DNA from: Pseudomonadota bacterium
GTDB lineage: Bacteria; Desulfobacterota; Desulfobacteria; Desulfobacterales; Desulfolunaceae
Length of the DNA stretch: 40,222 bases
Assembly (NCBI GenBank): GCA_018818835.1
Contig: JAHIRD010000041.1
Span: 1 to 40,222, forward strand
Reading direction: 5' to 3'
The notes below the pieces were generated by a model. It was given only the letters and a program-made list of their open reading frames with translations, made no database searches and had not been told where the DNA came from. Each line of letters begins with the position of its first letter. The stretch's first letter is position 1. The position numbers were made by a program, and so were the translations under genes. Shown here piece by piece: positions 26,510 through 34,247 of the stretch.

Positions 26510-29377
26510 TTATTTCTCCGGTAGAATCGTCAGGATTGCTGCATTTTGATTATCAAGATACTGCCCTGCTACGGTTTGAATATCGACGGCGGTGATGGAA
26601 CCGTAATCTTTTTCCATGGTCCGTGTCCATTCGAATTTATCAGGGTACCGTCCTGATCCTGAAAGGACGCTGTTCAGCCAGTATCCGTTTGTTCTCCTCA
26701 TGTCCCGGATGCTGGTCAGGATGGGGTCCACTGATCGTTTGAGCTCATCATCCGTAATGCCATTTTGGATAAGCTCCTGGGATATCTTTTCAATTTTTCC
26801 GGCCACCAGACCTGCCAAGGCCGGATCCAGGGTGACCACGGCCTGAAAAACCCCGTATCCCGGAAAGGCTATACTCGATTGGTTGTAGGCATAAGGGGAA
26901 TAGGCCGCCCCCAGCTCTTCCCGGATGGTATTTCTCAATTTCTCTGAAAAAACCGCCCCCAAAACCGAAAGACGACGGGTTCGTGATATATCCCAGAAAT
27001 CATCGGTGGGGTAGGCGACTTTGACAAGGCCCTTGGGAATGACCGTTTTAACAGAAAGGGTCAATGTTTTTGAGCGGGGCAGGCAAGGAACAATATCCTT
27101 CCCTTTTATTAAAGGAACATATGGTTTTCGACCAGATGGAAGGCTTCCCAGATAGATGGCCGTAAGGTCTATCACGGCTTCAGGATCAAAATCTCCCACC
27201 AGTGAAAGCTCAAGACCTTCGTCCTTGAACACCTTGCCCATCCAGTCTTCGACATCCTTGATCGTATTTTTGCGATAGATATTAAACGGGGGCAGACCGA
27301 ATCTCGGGTCATTCCCGGCCAGAAAAGCTTCTCCATACATGGAATCCATGCCGGAAACAGTTGTCTCCATTTCTTCGTAATTCTGTTTCATCCTCTCCAT
27401 GGTCAGAAAATAGGCGTCTTCATGGAATCCCGGATCAAGAAGCTGGGTCCGGAGCAATTGGAATATCAGAGCTGTTTCATTGGGAACACTGCTTCCGGAT
27501 ATGACAAAACTATCCTCGGAAACGGAAAAATACATCTGGGTGTTCTTTCCTGCAAGGGCTCGGTTCAGGTCTTCTTTGTCCAGTGTTTTAAAGCCGCTTT
27601 CATTGATGAGATTCATGGCAAGGGATGCGAGCCCGGGTTTGTCCAGCGGTTCGCAGGCTTTGCCCCCCCCTGCGATAAGCTTGAACAGGATTTGGTTTGC
27701 ATCGAAATCGGTTTTTTTGAGGTTCAGTCTCACCCCGTTTTTAAATTCAACCGTGGTAACCCCAAGGTCCTGAATATCTTTCCGATAGCTAATCTCTCCT
27801 GCATATTTCGGTTCCTCAAGGTAAGGAAAGGTCACCTTGGCATCTTCGGTCCTTTTGACCACAGTCACGTTTTTGCTTTCCTCGTATACCTGACGAATTT
27901 TTTCATCGGGTGATGGTTTTGACATGGTCAAATCCGTGTTTCCTGTCACAAGAACCAGCCGATGGTTTTTTTCCCATATATCCTTAAACGCTGTATTGAC
28001 CTCTTTGAGACTGATGCTTCTGACAAAAGGCCCCAGAAGGACAAGGGTGTCCTGGGGAGACAGGATGGTCTTTCCATTGGCCAAAGCTTGAATGATCTCA
28101 CTGCTGAGCATATTACTGTTTCGAGTGGTTGCGGCTTTTACGTTCTGCTCCATTTCGGACAATGTATCCTGCCTGATCCGATTCAATTCCTGCTGGCTGA
28201 ATCCGAAAACAAGGGCCTGCCTCAGGTTTTGCTCAACAAAAGCCAGGGCCTTTTCCCAGTTCTCCGGACTGCAGTCGGCTGAAATGGCTGCGTATTCCAC
28301 ATGCCGGAGGAAAACACCTGCACTGGTTGATACGGACGTAACCGGGCTATCACTTTTTCGGGTCAGGACATCCAGGCGGTTTTGAATCATACCGGTGGCT
28401 ATTCTTTTAATCAGCTCATCCTGTCTAAGGCCAAGGGAATCTTCTTCAGTTGGAATTTTGTTCAGAACCTCCAGAGCAACGGTTGTCTTACCGATCTCTT
28501 TTTCATAATGGGAAAATGTTTTTAATCCCTTATGCCTGATATCTCCGGGTTCGGGGTCCTTTGCAGCCCCATCCCGTGCCTTCATGAAGGAAAATGTTTC
28601 GGTGAGCATCGGAAGAGCCAGTTGTTCATCAAAATCTCCAACCACAACCAGGATCATTCGATCGGGCCTATACCAGGTATCATAATATTGTTTGAGCCCA
28701 TCTTGATTAGTATTCCTTATGACCTCTTCATCACCGATGGGCAAGCGCTTGGCCAGCCTCATGTCCGGCAGTTCAAATTTCAAGGTCGATTCAAACATGC
28801 GGTAATCCGCTGAATCCCTATCTCTTTTTTCCGAAAGAATCACATTTTTCTCTTTCTGGACCTCTGCTTCGGGAAGAAGGGCTCCATCGGCAAAATCATA
28901 GAGCACACGCATACCATCCGTGAGATTTTTCTTATCACCACGGGGCAGAACAACATCGTAGACTGTTTCATAAAAACCCGTATGAGCATTGGCATCACCG
29001 CCGAACTGCATGCCGATACTCTGAAAATACTTAACCAGTTCACCAGGAGGAAAATGACGGGTGCCGTTAAACATCATGTGTTCGAGAAAATGGGCCAGGC
29101 CCCTTTGGGAATCTTCTTCATGAATTGATCCGGCGAGAATCACCAGGTGCATACTCACCCGTTGTTTGGGCTCTTGATTTTTTTTTAAGACATAGCGGAA
29201 TCCGTTTTCAAAGGTTCCCTGGATAAGCGTGGGGTCATTTTTAAACAGGGGATTGGGTTCCTTGTTTTTAAGGGGCCTATGAGACGGGCAAGCCGCTATG
29301 GACAATAGTAAAAATGAAAAAACAAGGGCGAATCCAATGCTTAAGGCAGATTGGATCCTGGGCTGTGTTGATGTCAT
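26510..29377 (-). CDS. M16-family zinc metalloprotease, lipoprotein
   Basis: 955 residues, the size of pitrilysin-like two-unit M16 proteins. The N-terminal signal ends in the lipobox SIAAC, so Cys30 should be lipidated and the protein anchored in the periplasm. The active M16 unit has the inverted zinc motif HFLEH (96-100) and a downstream Glu in EKNVILSEKRDR. The second half repeats the fold without the zinc motif and forms the other side of the chamber. Homologues in proteobacteria (PqqL-like) degrade peptides or small proteins in the periplasm. It stands alone, divergent from the DUF47 gene. Confidence 0.94.
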   Translation of the reverse strand: MTSTQPRIQSALSIGFALVFSFLLLSIAACPSHRPLKNKEPNPLFKNDPTLIQGTFENGFRYVLKKNQEPKQRVSMHLVILAGSIHEEDSQRGLAHFLEHMMFNGTRHFPPGELVKYFQSIGMQFGGDANAHTGFYETVYDVVLPRGDKKNLTDGMRVLYDFADGALLPEAEVQKEKNVILSEKRDRDSADYRMFESTLKFELPDMRLAKRLPIGDEEVIRNTNQDGLKQYYDTWYRPDRMILVVVGDFDEQLALPMLTETFSFMKARDGAAKDPEPGDIRHKGLKTFSHYEKEIGKTTVALEVLNKIPTEEDSLGLRQDELIKRIATGMIQNRLDVLTRKSDSPVTSVSTSAGVFLRHVEYAAISADCSPENWEKALAFVEQNLRQALVFGFSQQELNRIRQDTLSEMEQNVKAATTRNSNMLSSEIIQALANGKTILSPQDTLVLLGPFVRSISLKEVNTAFKDIWEKNHRLVLVTGNTDLTMSKPSPDEKIRQVYEESKNVTVVKRTEDAKVTFPYLEEPKYAGEISYRKDIQDLGVTTVEFKNGVRLNLKKTDFDANQILFKLIAGGGKACEPLDKPGLASLAMNLINESGFKTLDKEDLNRALAGKNTQMYFSVSEDSFVISGSSVPNETALIFQLLRTQLLDPGFHEDAYFLTMERMKQNYEEMETTVSGMDSMYGEAFLAGNDPRFGLPPFNIYRKNTIKDVEDWMGKVFKDEGLELSLVGDFDPEAVIDLTAIYLGSLPSGRKPYVPLIKGKDIVPCLPRSKTLTLSVKTVIPKGLVKVAYPTDDFWDISRTRRLSVLGAVFSEKLRNTIREELGAAYSPYAYNQSSIAFPGYGVFQAVVTLDPALAGLVAGKIEKISQELIQNGITDDELKRSVDPILTSIRDMRRTNGYWLNSVLSGSGRYPDKFEWTRTMEKDYGSITAVDIQTVAGQYLDNQNAAILTILPEK

Positions 29378-29453
29378 AATGTCTCCAAAGTGGTCTGGCT
29401 CTTGTCCTATTCACAGGACCTTAAGCATTAAAATCAGAGCTGCACGCGTGACG

Positions 29454-29495
29454 TTGGGTCATGGGGAAAGCGCATTGTGCAAGCCCATGGCCCAA
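29454..29495. repeat. 12-bp inverted repeat in the divergent promoter region
   Basis: TTGGGTCATGGG (29454-29465) and CCCATGGCCCAA (29484-29495) match at 11 of 12 positions (the odd pair can be G-U) around an 18-nt loop. It sits between the divergent M16 and DUF47 genes and could be an operator or an RNA hairpin in either leader. Confidence 0.55.
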
Positions 29496-29664
29496 TCGAA
29501 AGAAATTCTTTAATTTAACATAATCATTGTTAAACCATAAGAGAAATCATAACCGGCACTTTTTTATTTTTGTTGCTTTGAATCGTATGCCGTGCTATCA
29601 GCCGAAGAATTGAATTATGACCCCCAAGAATGGGTTGTAGAGAGAGTCAATATAAGGAGGTTAC

Positions 29665-30333
29665 ATGCGGATTCCACTGATTTCACAACCAAAACGGACA
29701 CCCCTCGACACGGTTGAGGTTCATATAAAAAAAATCAAGGAGTGTACATGGGCGTTTCAACAAGCCCTTGAATGCCATCACAGCAAAAAATGCGAGTCCT
29801 ATGAAGATCACAAAAACGACGTCGTCCGTCTGGCCAATGAGGCACACTCACTCAAAGACCAGATTCTGTCCCAGATCTCCGGGATGAAGCGCTCCCATGT
29901 CACCATGTTTTTGCTTTTAAGCTACCTGAAAGAGCAGTCCCGGATTGTGAGAGCCGTTGAATCAGCTCTCGAGTGGATATCCTTCCGAAGCGGAGTTCTG
30001 GTGCCCGAGATTATTGAAAAAGACTTTTTCCTTTTGTTTGATTCGGTCATCGACCCCATAGAAGAGCTGGTGAAACTGGTGACAGAAGCCCGTAAGCTGC
30101 TCATTACCCCTTCTTCAAAACAGCGGGCCCTTGTCTTAAAAATTATTTCAGGTATATCAAACATGGAATCTGAAGCCAACAGGGTGGAGGAGAGACTGAA
30201 ACGTAAAATCTTTTCTTCAATAGACAATACGGCAGAACTCTACCACCTGGTCCGGCTCACTGAAATCATCGCATCCATTTCAGACCAGGCAGAAAACTCA
30301 GCCGATATCATGCGGGCCATTGTTCATGTTTAA
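29665..30333 (+). CDS. DUF47 family PhoU-like protein
   Basis: 222 residues, all helical, with two PhoU-like three-helix bundles (TWAFQQALECHHSKKCESYE, then GISNMESEANRVEERLKRKI and TEIIASISDQAENSADIM). DUF47 proteins bind metals through acidic E/D-x3-D/N-type patches and are usually encoded next to Pit-type phosphate transporters, whose activity they appear to modulate. Here no pit gene is adjacent, but a Na/Pi cotransporter is 3.5 kb away. AAGGAGG lies 6 bases before the ATG. It is divergent from the M16 gene and convergent with the zinc-ribbon gene. Confidence 0.88.
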   Translation: MRIPLISQPKRTPLDTVEVHIKKIKECTWAFQQALECHHSKKCESYEDHKNDVVRLANEAHSLKDQILSQISGMKRSHVTMFLLLSYLKEQSRIVRAVESALEWISFRSGVLVPEIIEKDFFLLFDSVIDPIEELVKLVTEARKLLITPSSKQRALVLKIISGISNMESEANRVEERLKRKIFSSIDNTAELYHLVRLTEIIASISDQAENSADIMRAIVHV

Positions 30334-30385
30334 CGACACCTCGGGAAAATGAATTCATGGGTTCATGAGGCTGACCAGGGTATGT

Positions 30386-30637
30386 CTAACCTGAGTCAGA
30401 CATAAAACGACCAATAAACACCTTCCAGATATATATACCTAAAAGAACCAGCCAGAGAAGAGACGCCAGATAGGCTTTTATACTGATGGGTTTTTTTGCC
30501 AGACCATATTTATCAATCTTCCCCACTTTCATTCTGCATTCAATACAGTGAGTGGCATTTAAACGAAGGTGGGTATAACAGTATGGGCACCGTTTTGAGG
30601 TCAAGGGACGGTTACTGTGTTCGAAGTCAGGGAGCAT
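30386..30637 (-). CDS. Small zinc-ribbon membrane protein
   Basis: 83 residues. An N-terminal CPYCYTHLRLNATHCIEC (two CxxC knuckles, 17-34) should bind one zinc ion. A single membrane helix (about 56-74, YLASLLWLVLLGIYIWKV) follows. I do not recognise a named family. Such zinc-ribbon plus one-helix proteins often sit at the membrane as small adaptors. The ATG at 30637 has no clear ribosome site. It lies downstream of ppiD on the same strand, after an unusual crossing-repeat element. Confidence 0.6.
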   Translation of the reverse strand: MLPDFEHSNRPLTSKRCPYCYTHLRLNATHCIECRMKVGKIDKYGLAKKPISIKAYLASLLWLVLLGIYIWKVFIGRFMSDSG

Positions 30638-30740
30638 AGAACAATTCTCGCCATGAGATGGGGGGCAGGCCCCGGAACGATCGCGTATTCAAGCAGAGGG
30701 TCCTCCCCCCTGCAAAAACATGCTCTTAAGTCGCATCAGA

Positions 30741-30797
30741 TCCGATCACACACAGGACCACCCCTGTCATAAAATGACGATCGGATAATGGTGGTCC
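30741..30797 (-). promoter_or_regulatory. Crossing inverted repeats, possible RNA switch or pseudoknot
   Basis: Read on the minus strand the order is GGACCACC, TCCGATC, GTCAT-ttt-ATGAC, GGTGGTCC, GATCGGA. The first and fourth blocks (30797-30790 with 30762-30755) are perfect 8-bp partners; the second and fifth (30785-30779 with 30747-30741) are perfect 7-bp partners. The two pairings cross, so they are either a pseudoknot or mutually exclusive folds, with the GTCAT hairpin (30778-30766) between. It lies 59 bases after the ppiD stop and about 100 before the zinc-ribbon ATG. Confidence 0.5.
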
Positions 30798-30855
30798 CAT
30801 AAGTCTTTTATATTATGAATTATATCTTTAAAAAGCTCCCTCCGCAACCCTTTTT

Positions 30856-32742
30856 TTAGTCACTCAGGTTAATGTTTTTTTCAATGGTGCTTTTGGCCTT
30901 CAACTGATTCAGCCAGCGGCTGTAGGCCTGGGATTGTTTCTTTTCTGTCAATTCGGATTGAATGCGTTCTTTTTCCTTGTCAAATAAGGCTGCATCGGGT
31001 TCTTTCTTTTCCTTGAGTCGGATTACATAATAGCCGTTCCGACCTTTAACCGGTTTCTCGGACATATTTTTTTCAAGGCTCAAACCAAAGGACTCCTTGA
31101 TCACATTGTCGTCAAATCCAAGCTCGGTCCCTTTGCTGTCCCTTGTGAACACAGCTGTCTCTTTGAGATCTTTCACGTCATCGAATTTGACCGTACCCGC
31201 GTTTATAGAGGCAATCAGGCTGGCTGCTTCTTCTTTTGCCTTGTTATCCTGCATTTCTTTAATCAGATTTGATACAACCCGTGTCCGGACCTCAGAAAGC
31301 GGTTGAATATCCGCCCCTGTTTTTCCTGTGACCTGGATGATAAAATAATCCCCCCCCAGCTCCAGGAGATCGCTGATGCCGTTTTCTGTTAATTCAAAGG
31401 CCGTCTTTGTGAATGAGCGGCGGATAGCGGTATTAATATTCAAGGGCCCTGCCTGGGTAAACCATTCTGTTTCAATGACCTTTCCCTTTGACGTCTGGGC
31501 AGCCTGATCAAGTGTGCTTCCGGAAATGATGTCGTCATAGATCGCATAGGCATTGTCATAGGCCATATTTTCGGACCTTCCCTTGGTCAGACTTTTCTCA
31601 ATCTCTGGTTTCACGTCCGACAGCGTGGGTTTGAAAGCCTCATTGATTTTATCGACCTTGATCACATGGAAACCATACTGTGTTCTAACAGGCTCGCTGA
31701 TTTCCCCTGCTTTCATGGAAAAGGCTTTGTCTGAAAAAGGTTGAATCATCTGACCTTCTTCAAACGCCCCCAGGTCACCGCCATTGTCTTTGGACCCGTC
31801 CTCGGAATAGAGGCGGGCCAGCTCGGAAAAATCCTGGCCGTCCTTGATAGCCAGATCATAAACTTCCTGGGCTTTGAGTCGTTTTTCTTCAACAAGGGCG
31901 GCCGGAGCATTTTCATCTACCTTGATCAAAATATGTTTGGCTTCCACGGTTTTTGGACGTGAAAACGTGTCCTCATTGGTCTTGAAATAATCTTCAATTT
32001 CCTTGTCCGAAAGGGATAGGCTGCCACTGTATTCGTCCGGGCTGAAACGGAGGTATTTGACCTTGGCTTTGGGTTCGGCCCGATAGCCATCCACATTTTT
32101 CTCATAGTAAGCCTTGATTTCGTCATCCGTAGGCGTTAGATCTTTGAACGTGGATGTTTCAAAAAGGACATAATCAATCCGGATGCCCATTTTTTCCCAG
32201 TTGAACCAGGCCCTGGTCTCATCATCCGACACGGTGGCCGTATCAAAAATCAGCCCCTGAAATTTTCTGATCAGGAGCTCTTCCCGCTGCATGGATTCAA
32301 AAAGATCCGGTGACTGGCGAGAGTACTTGATATAGTTGGAATATTTACCGGGACTGAAAGCCCCGTTTTCCTGGAAATAACTGATCCCGCTAATCAGGTT
32401 CTTGACTTCCTCGTCGGTGACTTTGATGCCGTTTTTTTCAGCCTCCTGGGAAATCAACTCCCGATCGATAAGGCTTTCCAGCGTATTTTCCTTGATCCGC
32501 AGCATTTTGATGAATTCATCGTTCATCGTATCACCAAACTGGCTTCGGTAACGTTGAATCACGTTATCATAAGCATTTCTGAACTCATCCATGGAGATGG
32601 CTTTTTTATTAACAACTGCAGCGGTATCCTGATTATTTGTTCTGTCCGGTCCGATTCCCAGAAAGATAAAAACAAGCACAACCACACCCAGAAGAATTTT
32701 GATAATCCATGAGCCGGCATTTTCACGCATTAATTTAAGCAT
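30856..32742 (-). CDS. PpiD-like periplasmic peptidyl-prolyl isomerase
   Basis: 628 residues. One N-terminal membrane anchor (12-30, WIIKILLGVVVLVFIFLGIG), a SurA-type helical chaperone region, a parvulin domain (about 265-365, from VEAKHILIKVDENAPAA to YGFHVIKVDKI with GGDLGAFEEGQM), and a second degenerate C-terminal parvulin-like part. It is anchored in the inner membrane facing the periplasm and assists folding of exported proteins leaving the Sec channel. Length and layout match PpiD of other proteobacteria. No ribosome site stronger than weak purines is visible. Monocistronic or cotranscribed with the zinc-ribbon gene. Confidence 0.93.
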   Translation of the reverse strand: MLKLMRENAGSWIIKILLGVVVLVFIFLGIGPDRTNNQDTAAVVNKKAISMDEFRNAYDNVIQRYRSQFGDTMNDEFIKMLRIKENTLESLIDRELISQEAEKNGIKVTDEEVKNLISGISYFQENGAFSPGKYSNYIKYSRQSPDLFESMQREELLIRKFQGLIFDTATVSDDETRAWFNWEKMGIRIDYVLFETSTFKDLTPTDDEIKAYYEKNVDGYRAEPKAKVKYLRFSPDEYSGSLSLSDKEIEDYFKTNEDTFSRPKTVEAKHILIKVDENAPAALVEEKRLKAQEVYDLAIKDGQDFSELARLYSEDGSKDNGGDLGAFEEGQMIQPFSDKAFSMKAGEISEPVRTQYGFHVIKVDKINEAFKPTLSDVKPEIEKSLTKGRSENMAYDNAYAIYDDIISGSTLDQAAQTSKGKVIETEWFTQAGPLNINTAIRRSFTKTAFELTENGISDLLELGGDYFIIQVTGKTGADIQPLSEVRTRVVSNLIKEMQDNKAKEEAASLIASINAGTVKFDDVKDLKETAVFTRDSKGTELGFDDNVIKESFGLSLEKNMSEKPVKGRNGYYVIRLKEKKEPDAALFDKEKERIQSELTEKKQSQAYSRWLNQLKAKSTIEKNINLSD

Positions 32743-33079
32743 TACCCTTGCCTCTGTCCTTTAAATAAATGAATAATAAATAGTGATGATTCCATGATCG
32801 ACGCATGGTTGTCGAACTATATAGGAGTCTAAACCTATTTCCAACATGTTTTTTTGTCAATACTTTCAGGTAAAAATCTTGATATCAACATTGAGTCGGA
32901 GTATAATTAAATAAACATGGGGTATTTCTGCTTTTTTCTGCATCCTATCCCAACTGATGTGACGACTGATTTTCCTTATATCTTTATTTAAAATTCTGTC
33001 TGTCTCCATTCCTGCTTTTCATATCAGCCATGGCCCCGTAAAAAATGGTAATCCAAACGTCATACCAAGGAGGAAGGCT
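32743..33079. other. Gene-free divergent promoter region of ppiD and the 74-aa gene
   Basis: AT-rich with no open frame or strong repeat. It must hold the promoters of ppiD (minus) and the 74-residue gene (plus), but I cannot place convincing -35/-10 boxes. Confidence 0.4.
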
Positions 33080-33304
33080 ATGCAAACGACACATTATAAG
33101 AATACAACCCCGGATACGACCTCATCGCTCCACCCTACAAAGTGGCGGCGTAGGGGAAAAGAGCGCCGTTTGACGGCCGACGGTTCGTCAAAGAGCCAGA
33201 GTGATTATTCAGAAAAAAGGACCTCCAGTGACAGGCGATTTCATTTTCTGGAATTTTTCTCAAAAATTATTTTCCCCCGGGGCCACGACGGGTTTGATCA
33301 TTAA
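33080..33304 (+). CDS. Basic 74-residue protein of unknown function
   Basis: A strong AAGGAGGAAGG lies directly before the ATG at 33080. The product is hydrophilic and strongly basic, with clusters WRRRGKERR and SEKRTSSDRRFHF, then a short hydrophobic stretch FLEFFSKIIFP near the end. The R-x-x-x-R-R repeats recall short GxDRR-type proteins seen in deltaproteobacteria, but I do not recognise a named family. It lies 250 bases upstream of the phoB-like gene, separated by a hairpin and the Pho-box-like array. Confidence 0.65.
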   Translation: MQTTHYKNTTPDTTSSLHPTKWRRRGKERRLTADGSSKSQSDYSEKRTSSDRRFHFLEFFSKIIFPRGHDGFDH

Positions 33305-33312
33305 ATTTACAG

Positions 33313-33363
33313 CCATGCCCGTGGTGGGTTATTTATTAAAATTAGACGGATGAACGGGCATGG
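33313..33363. repeat. 10-bp perfect inverted repeat after the 74-aa gene
   Basis: CCATGCCCGT (33313-33322) and ACGGGCATGG (33354-33363) enclose 31 bases. No T-run follows. It may mark the 3' end of the small gene's transcript. Confidence 0.55.
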
Positions 33364-33428
33364 TTCCCTCACCTTTGATTTTTCATCCCTTTCAAACCCC
33401 ATTAAATTTCAAACTATCTTGGCCCATC

Positions 33429-33468
33429 CTATCAGAAGTCTCATCAGATTCTCATCAGATTCTAACAC
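33429..33468 (+). promoter_or_regulatory. Pho-box-like array of four heptamers upstream of phoB
   Basis: CTATCAG (33429), CTCATCA (33440), CTCATCA (33451) and CTAACAC (33462) follow each other at exactly 11-bp intervals, with AT-rich 4-bp spacers (AAGT, GATT, GATT). This is the geometry of PhoB binding sites (7-bp half-site plus 4-bp spacer; E. coli half-site CTGTCAT). It ends 86 bases before the phoB-like ATG, so autoregulation is the natural reading. Confidence 0.6.
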
Positions 33469-33554
33469 GACAGCTCTAATTTCCCTGTTGAATGAATTTA
33501 ACTTTCAACATATTATGAACTCTAACCTGATCCTTATAAAACAAAAGGAAAAAA

Positions 33555-34247
33555 ATGCCCGTTAAATATATTATGGTTGTTGATGATGAAGAAGATATCC
33601 TTGAGCTGGTCAGCTACAACTTAATAAGGGAAGGGTACCGTGTCAGTTGCTTTGAAACCGGTGAAAAAGCCATGAAAGCAGCTCTTTTTGAAAACCCCGA
33701 TCTGATTGTTCTCGATCTGATGCTGCCGGGCCTGAGCGGCCTTGAAGTGACTCGCCAGCTCAGGCGGGACAAAAAAAGCGCCCATATCCCCATTATCATG
33801 CTTACAGCCAAGGGTGAGGAAGCAGATGTTGTGGCCGGTCTTGACATGGGAGCCGATGACTATGTGACCAAGCCCTTCAGCCCAAAAATTCTTAATGCAC
33901 GGATCAAAGCCCTTATACGACGAAAGGCGGATGAGGCCCATGACCAGGAGTCCGATGAGATCGTCATCGGTGATCTGTCTGTACACACGGGCCGCCATCA
34001 GGTGATCGCCGCCGGACAGGTGGTTGACCTGACGTACTCGGAATTCCAACTGCTGCTTCTTTTGTGCAAACGGCCGGGCTGGGTATTTACCCGGAACCAG
34101 ATCGTCGATGCCATCCATGGAGAAAATTACGCCGTAACGGACAGGAGTGTGGATGTGCTGGTGGTGGGGCTTAGAAAAAAACTCGGAACCTGTGGACCTG
34201 CCATCGAAACCGTCCGGGGTATCGGATACAGGTTCAAGGAAAATTAA
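33555..34247 (+). CDS. phoB: PhoB-like OmpR-family response regulator
   Basis: 230 residues. The receiver domain (1-120) has the acidic pocket Asp10-Asp11, the phospho-acceptor Asp54 (LIVLDLMLPG), Thr84 and Lys106 (VTKPF). The winged-helix DNA-binding domain (about 135-228) ends ETVRGIGYRF. AAAGGA lies 7 bases before the ATG. The sensor kinase gene begins directly after the stop codon (TAA then ATG). The phosphate assignment rests on overall PhoB/PhoR resemblance, the Pho-box-like repeats upstream and the phosphate genes nearby; other OmpR-type signals are possible. Confidence 0.85.
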   Translation: MPVKYIMVVDDEEDILELVSYNLIREGYRVSCFETGEKAMKAALFENPDLIVLDLMLPGLSGLEVTRQLRRDKKSAHIPIIMLTAKGEEADVVAGLDMGADDYVTKPFSPKILNARIKALIRRKADEAHDQESDEIVIGDLSVHTGRHQVIAAGQVVDLTYSEFQLLLLLCKRPGWVFTRNQIVDAIHGENYAVTDRSVDVLVVGLRKKLGTCGPAIETVRGIGYRFKEN

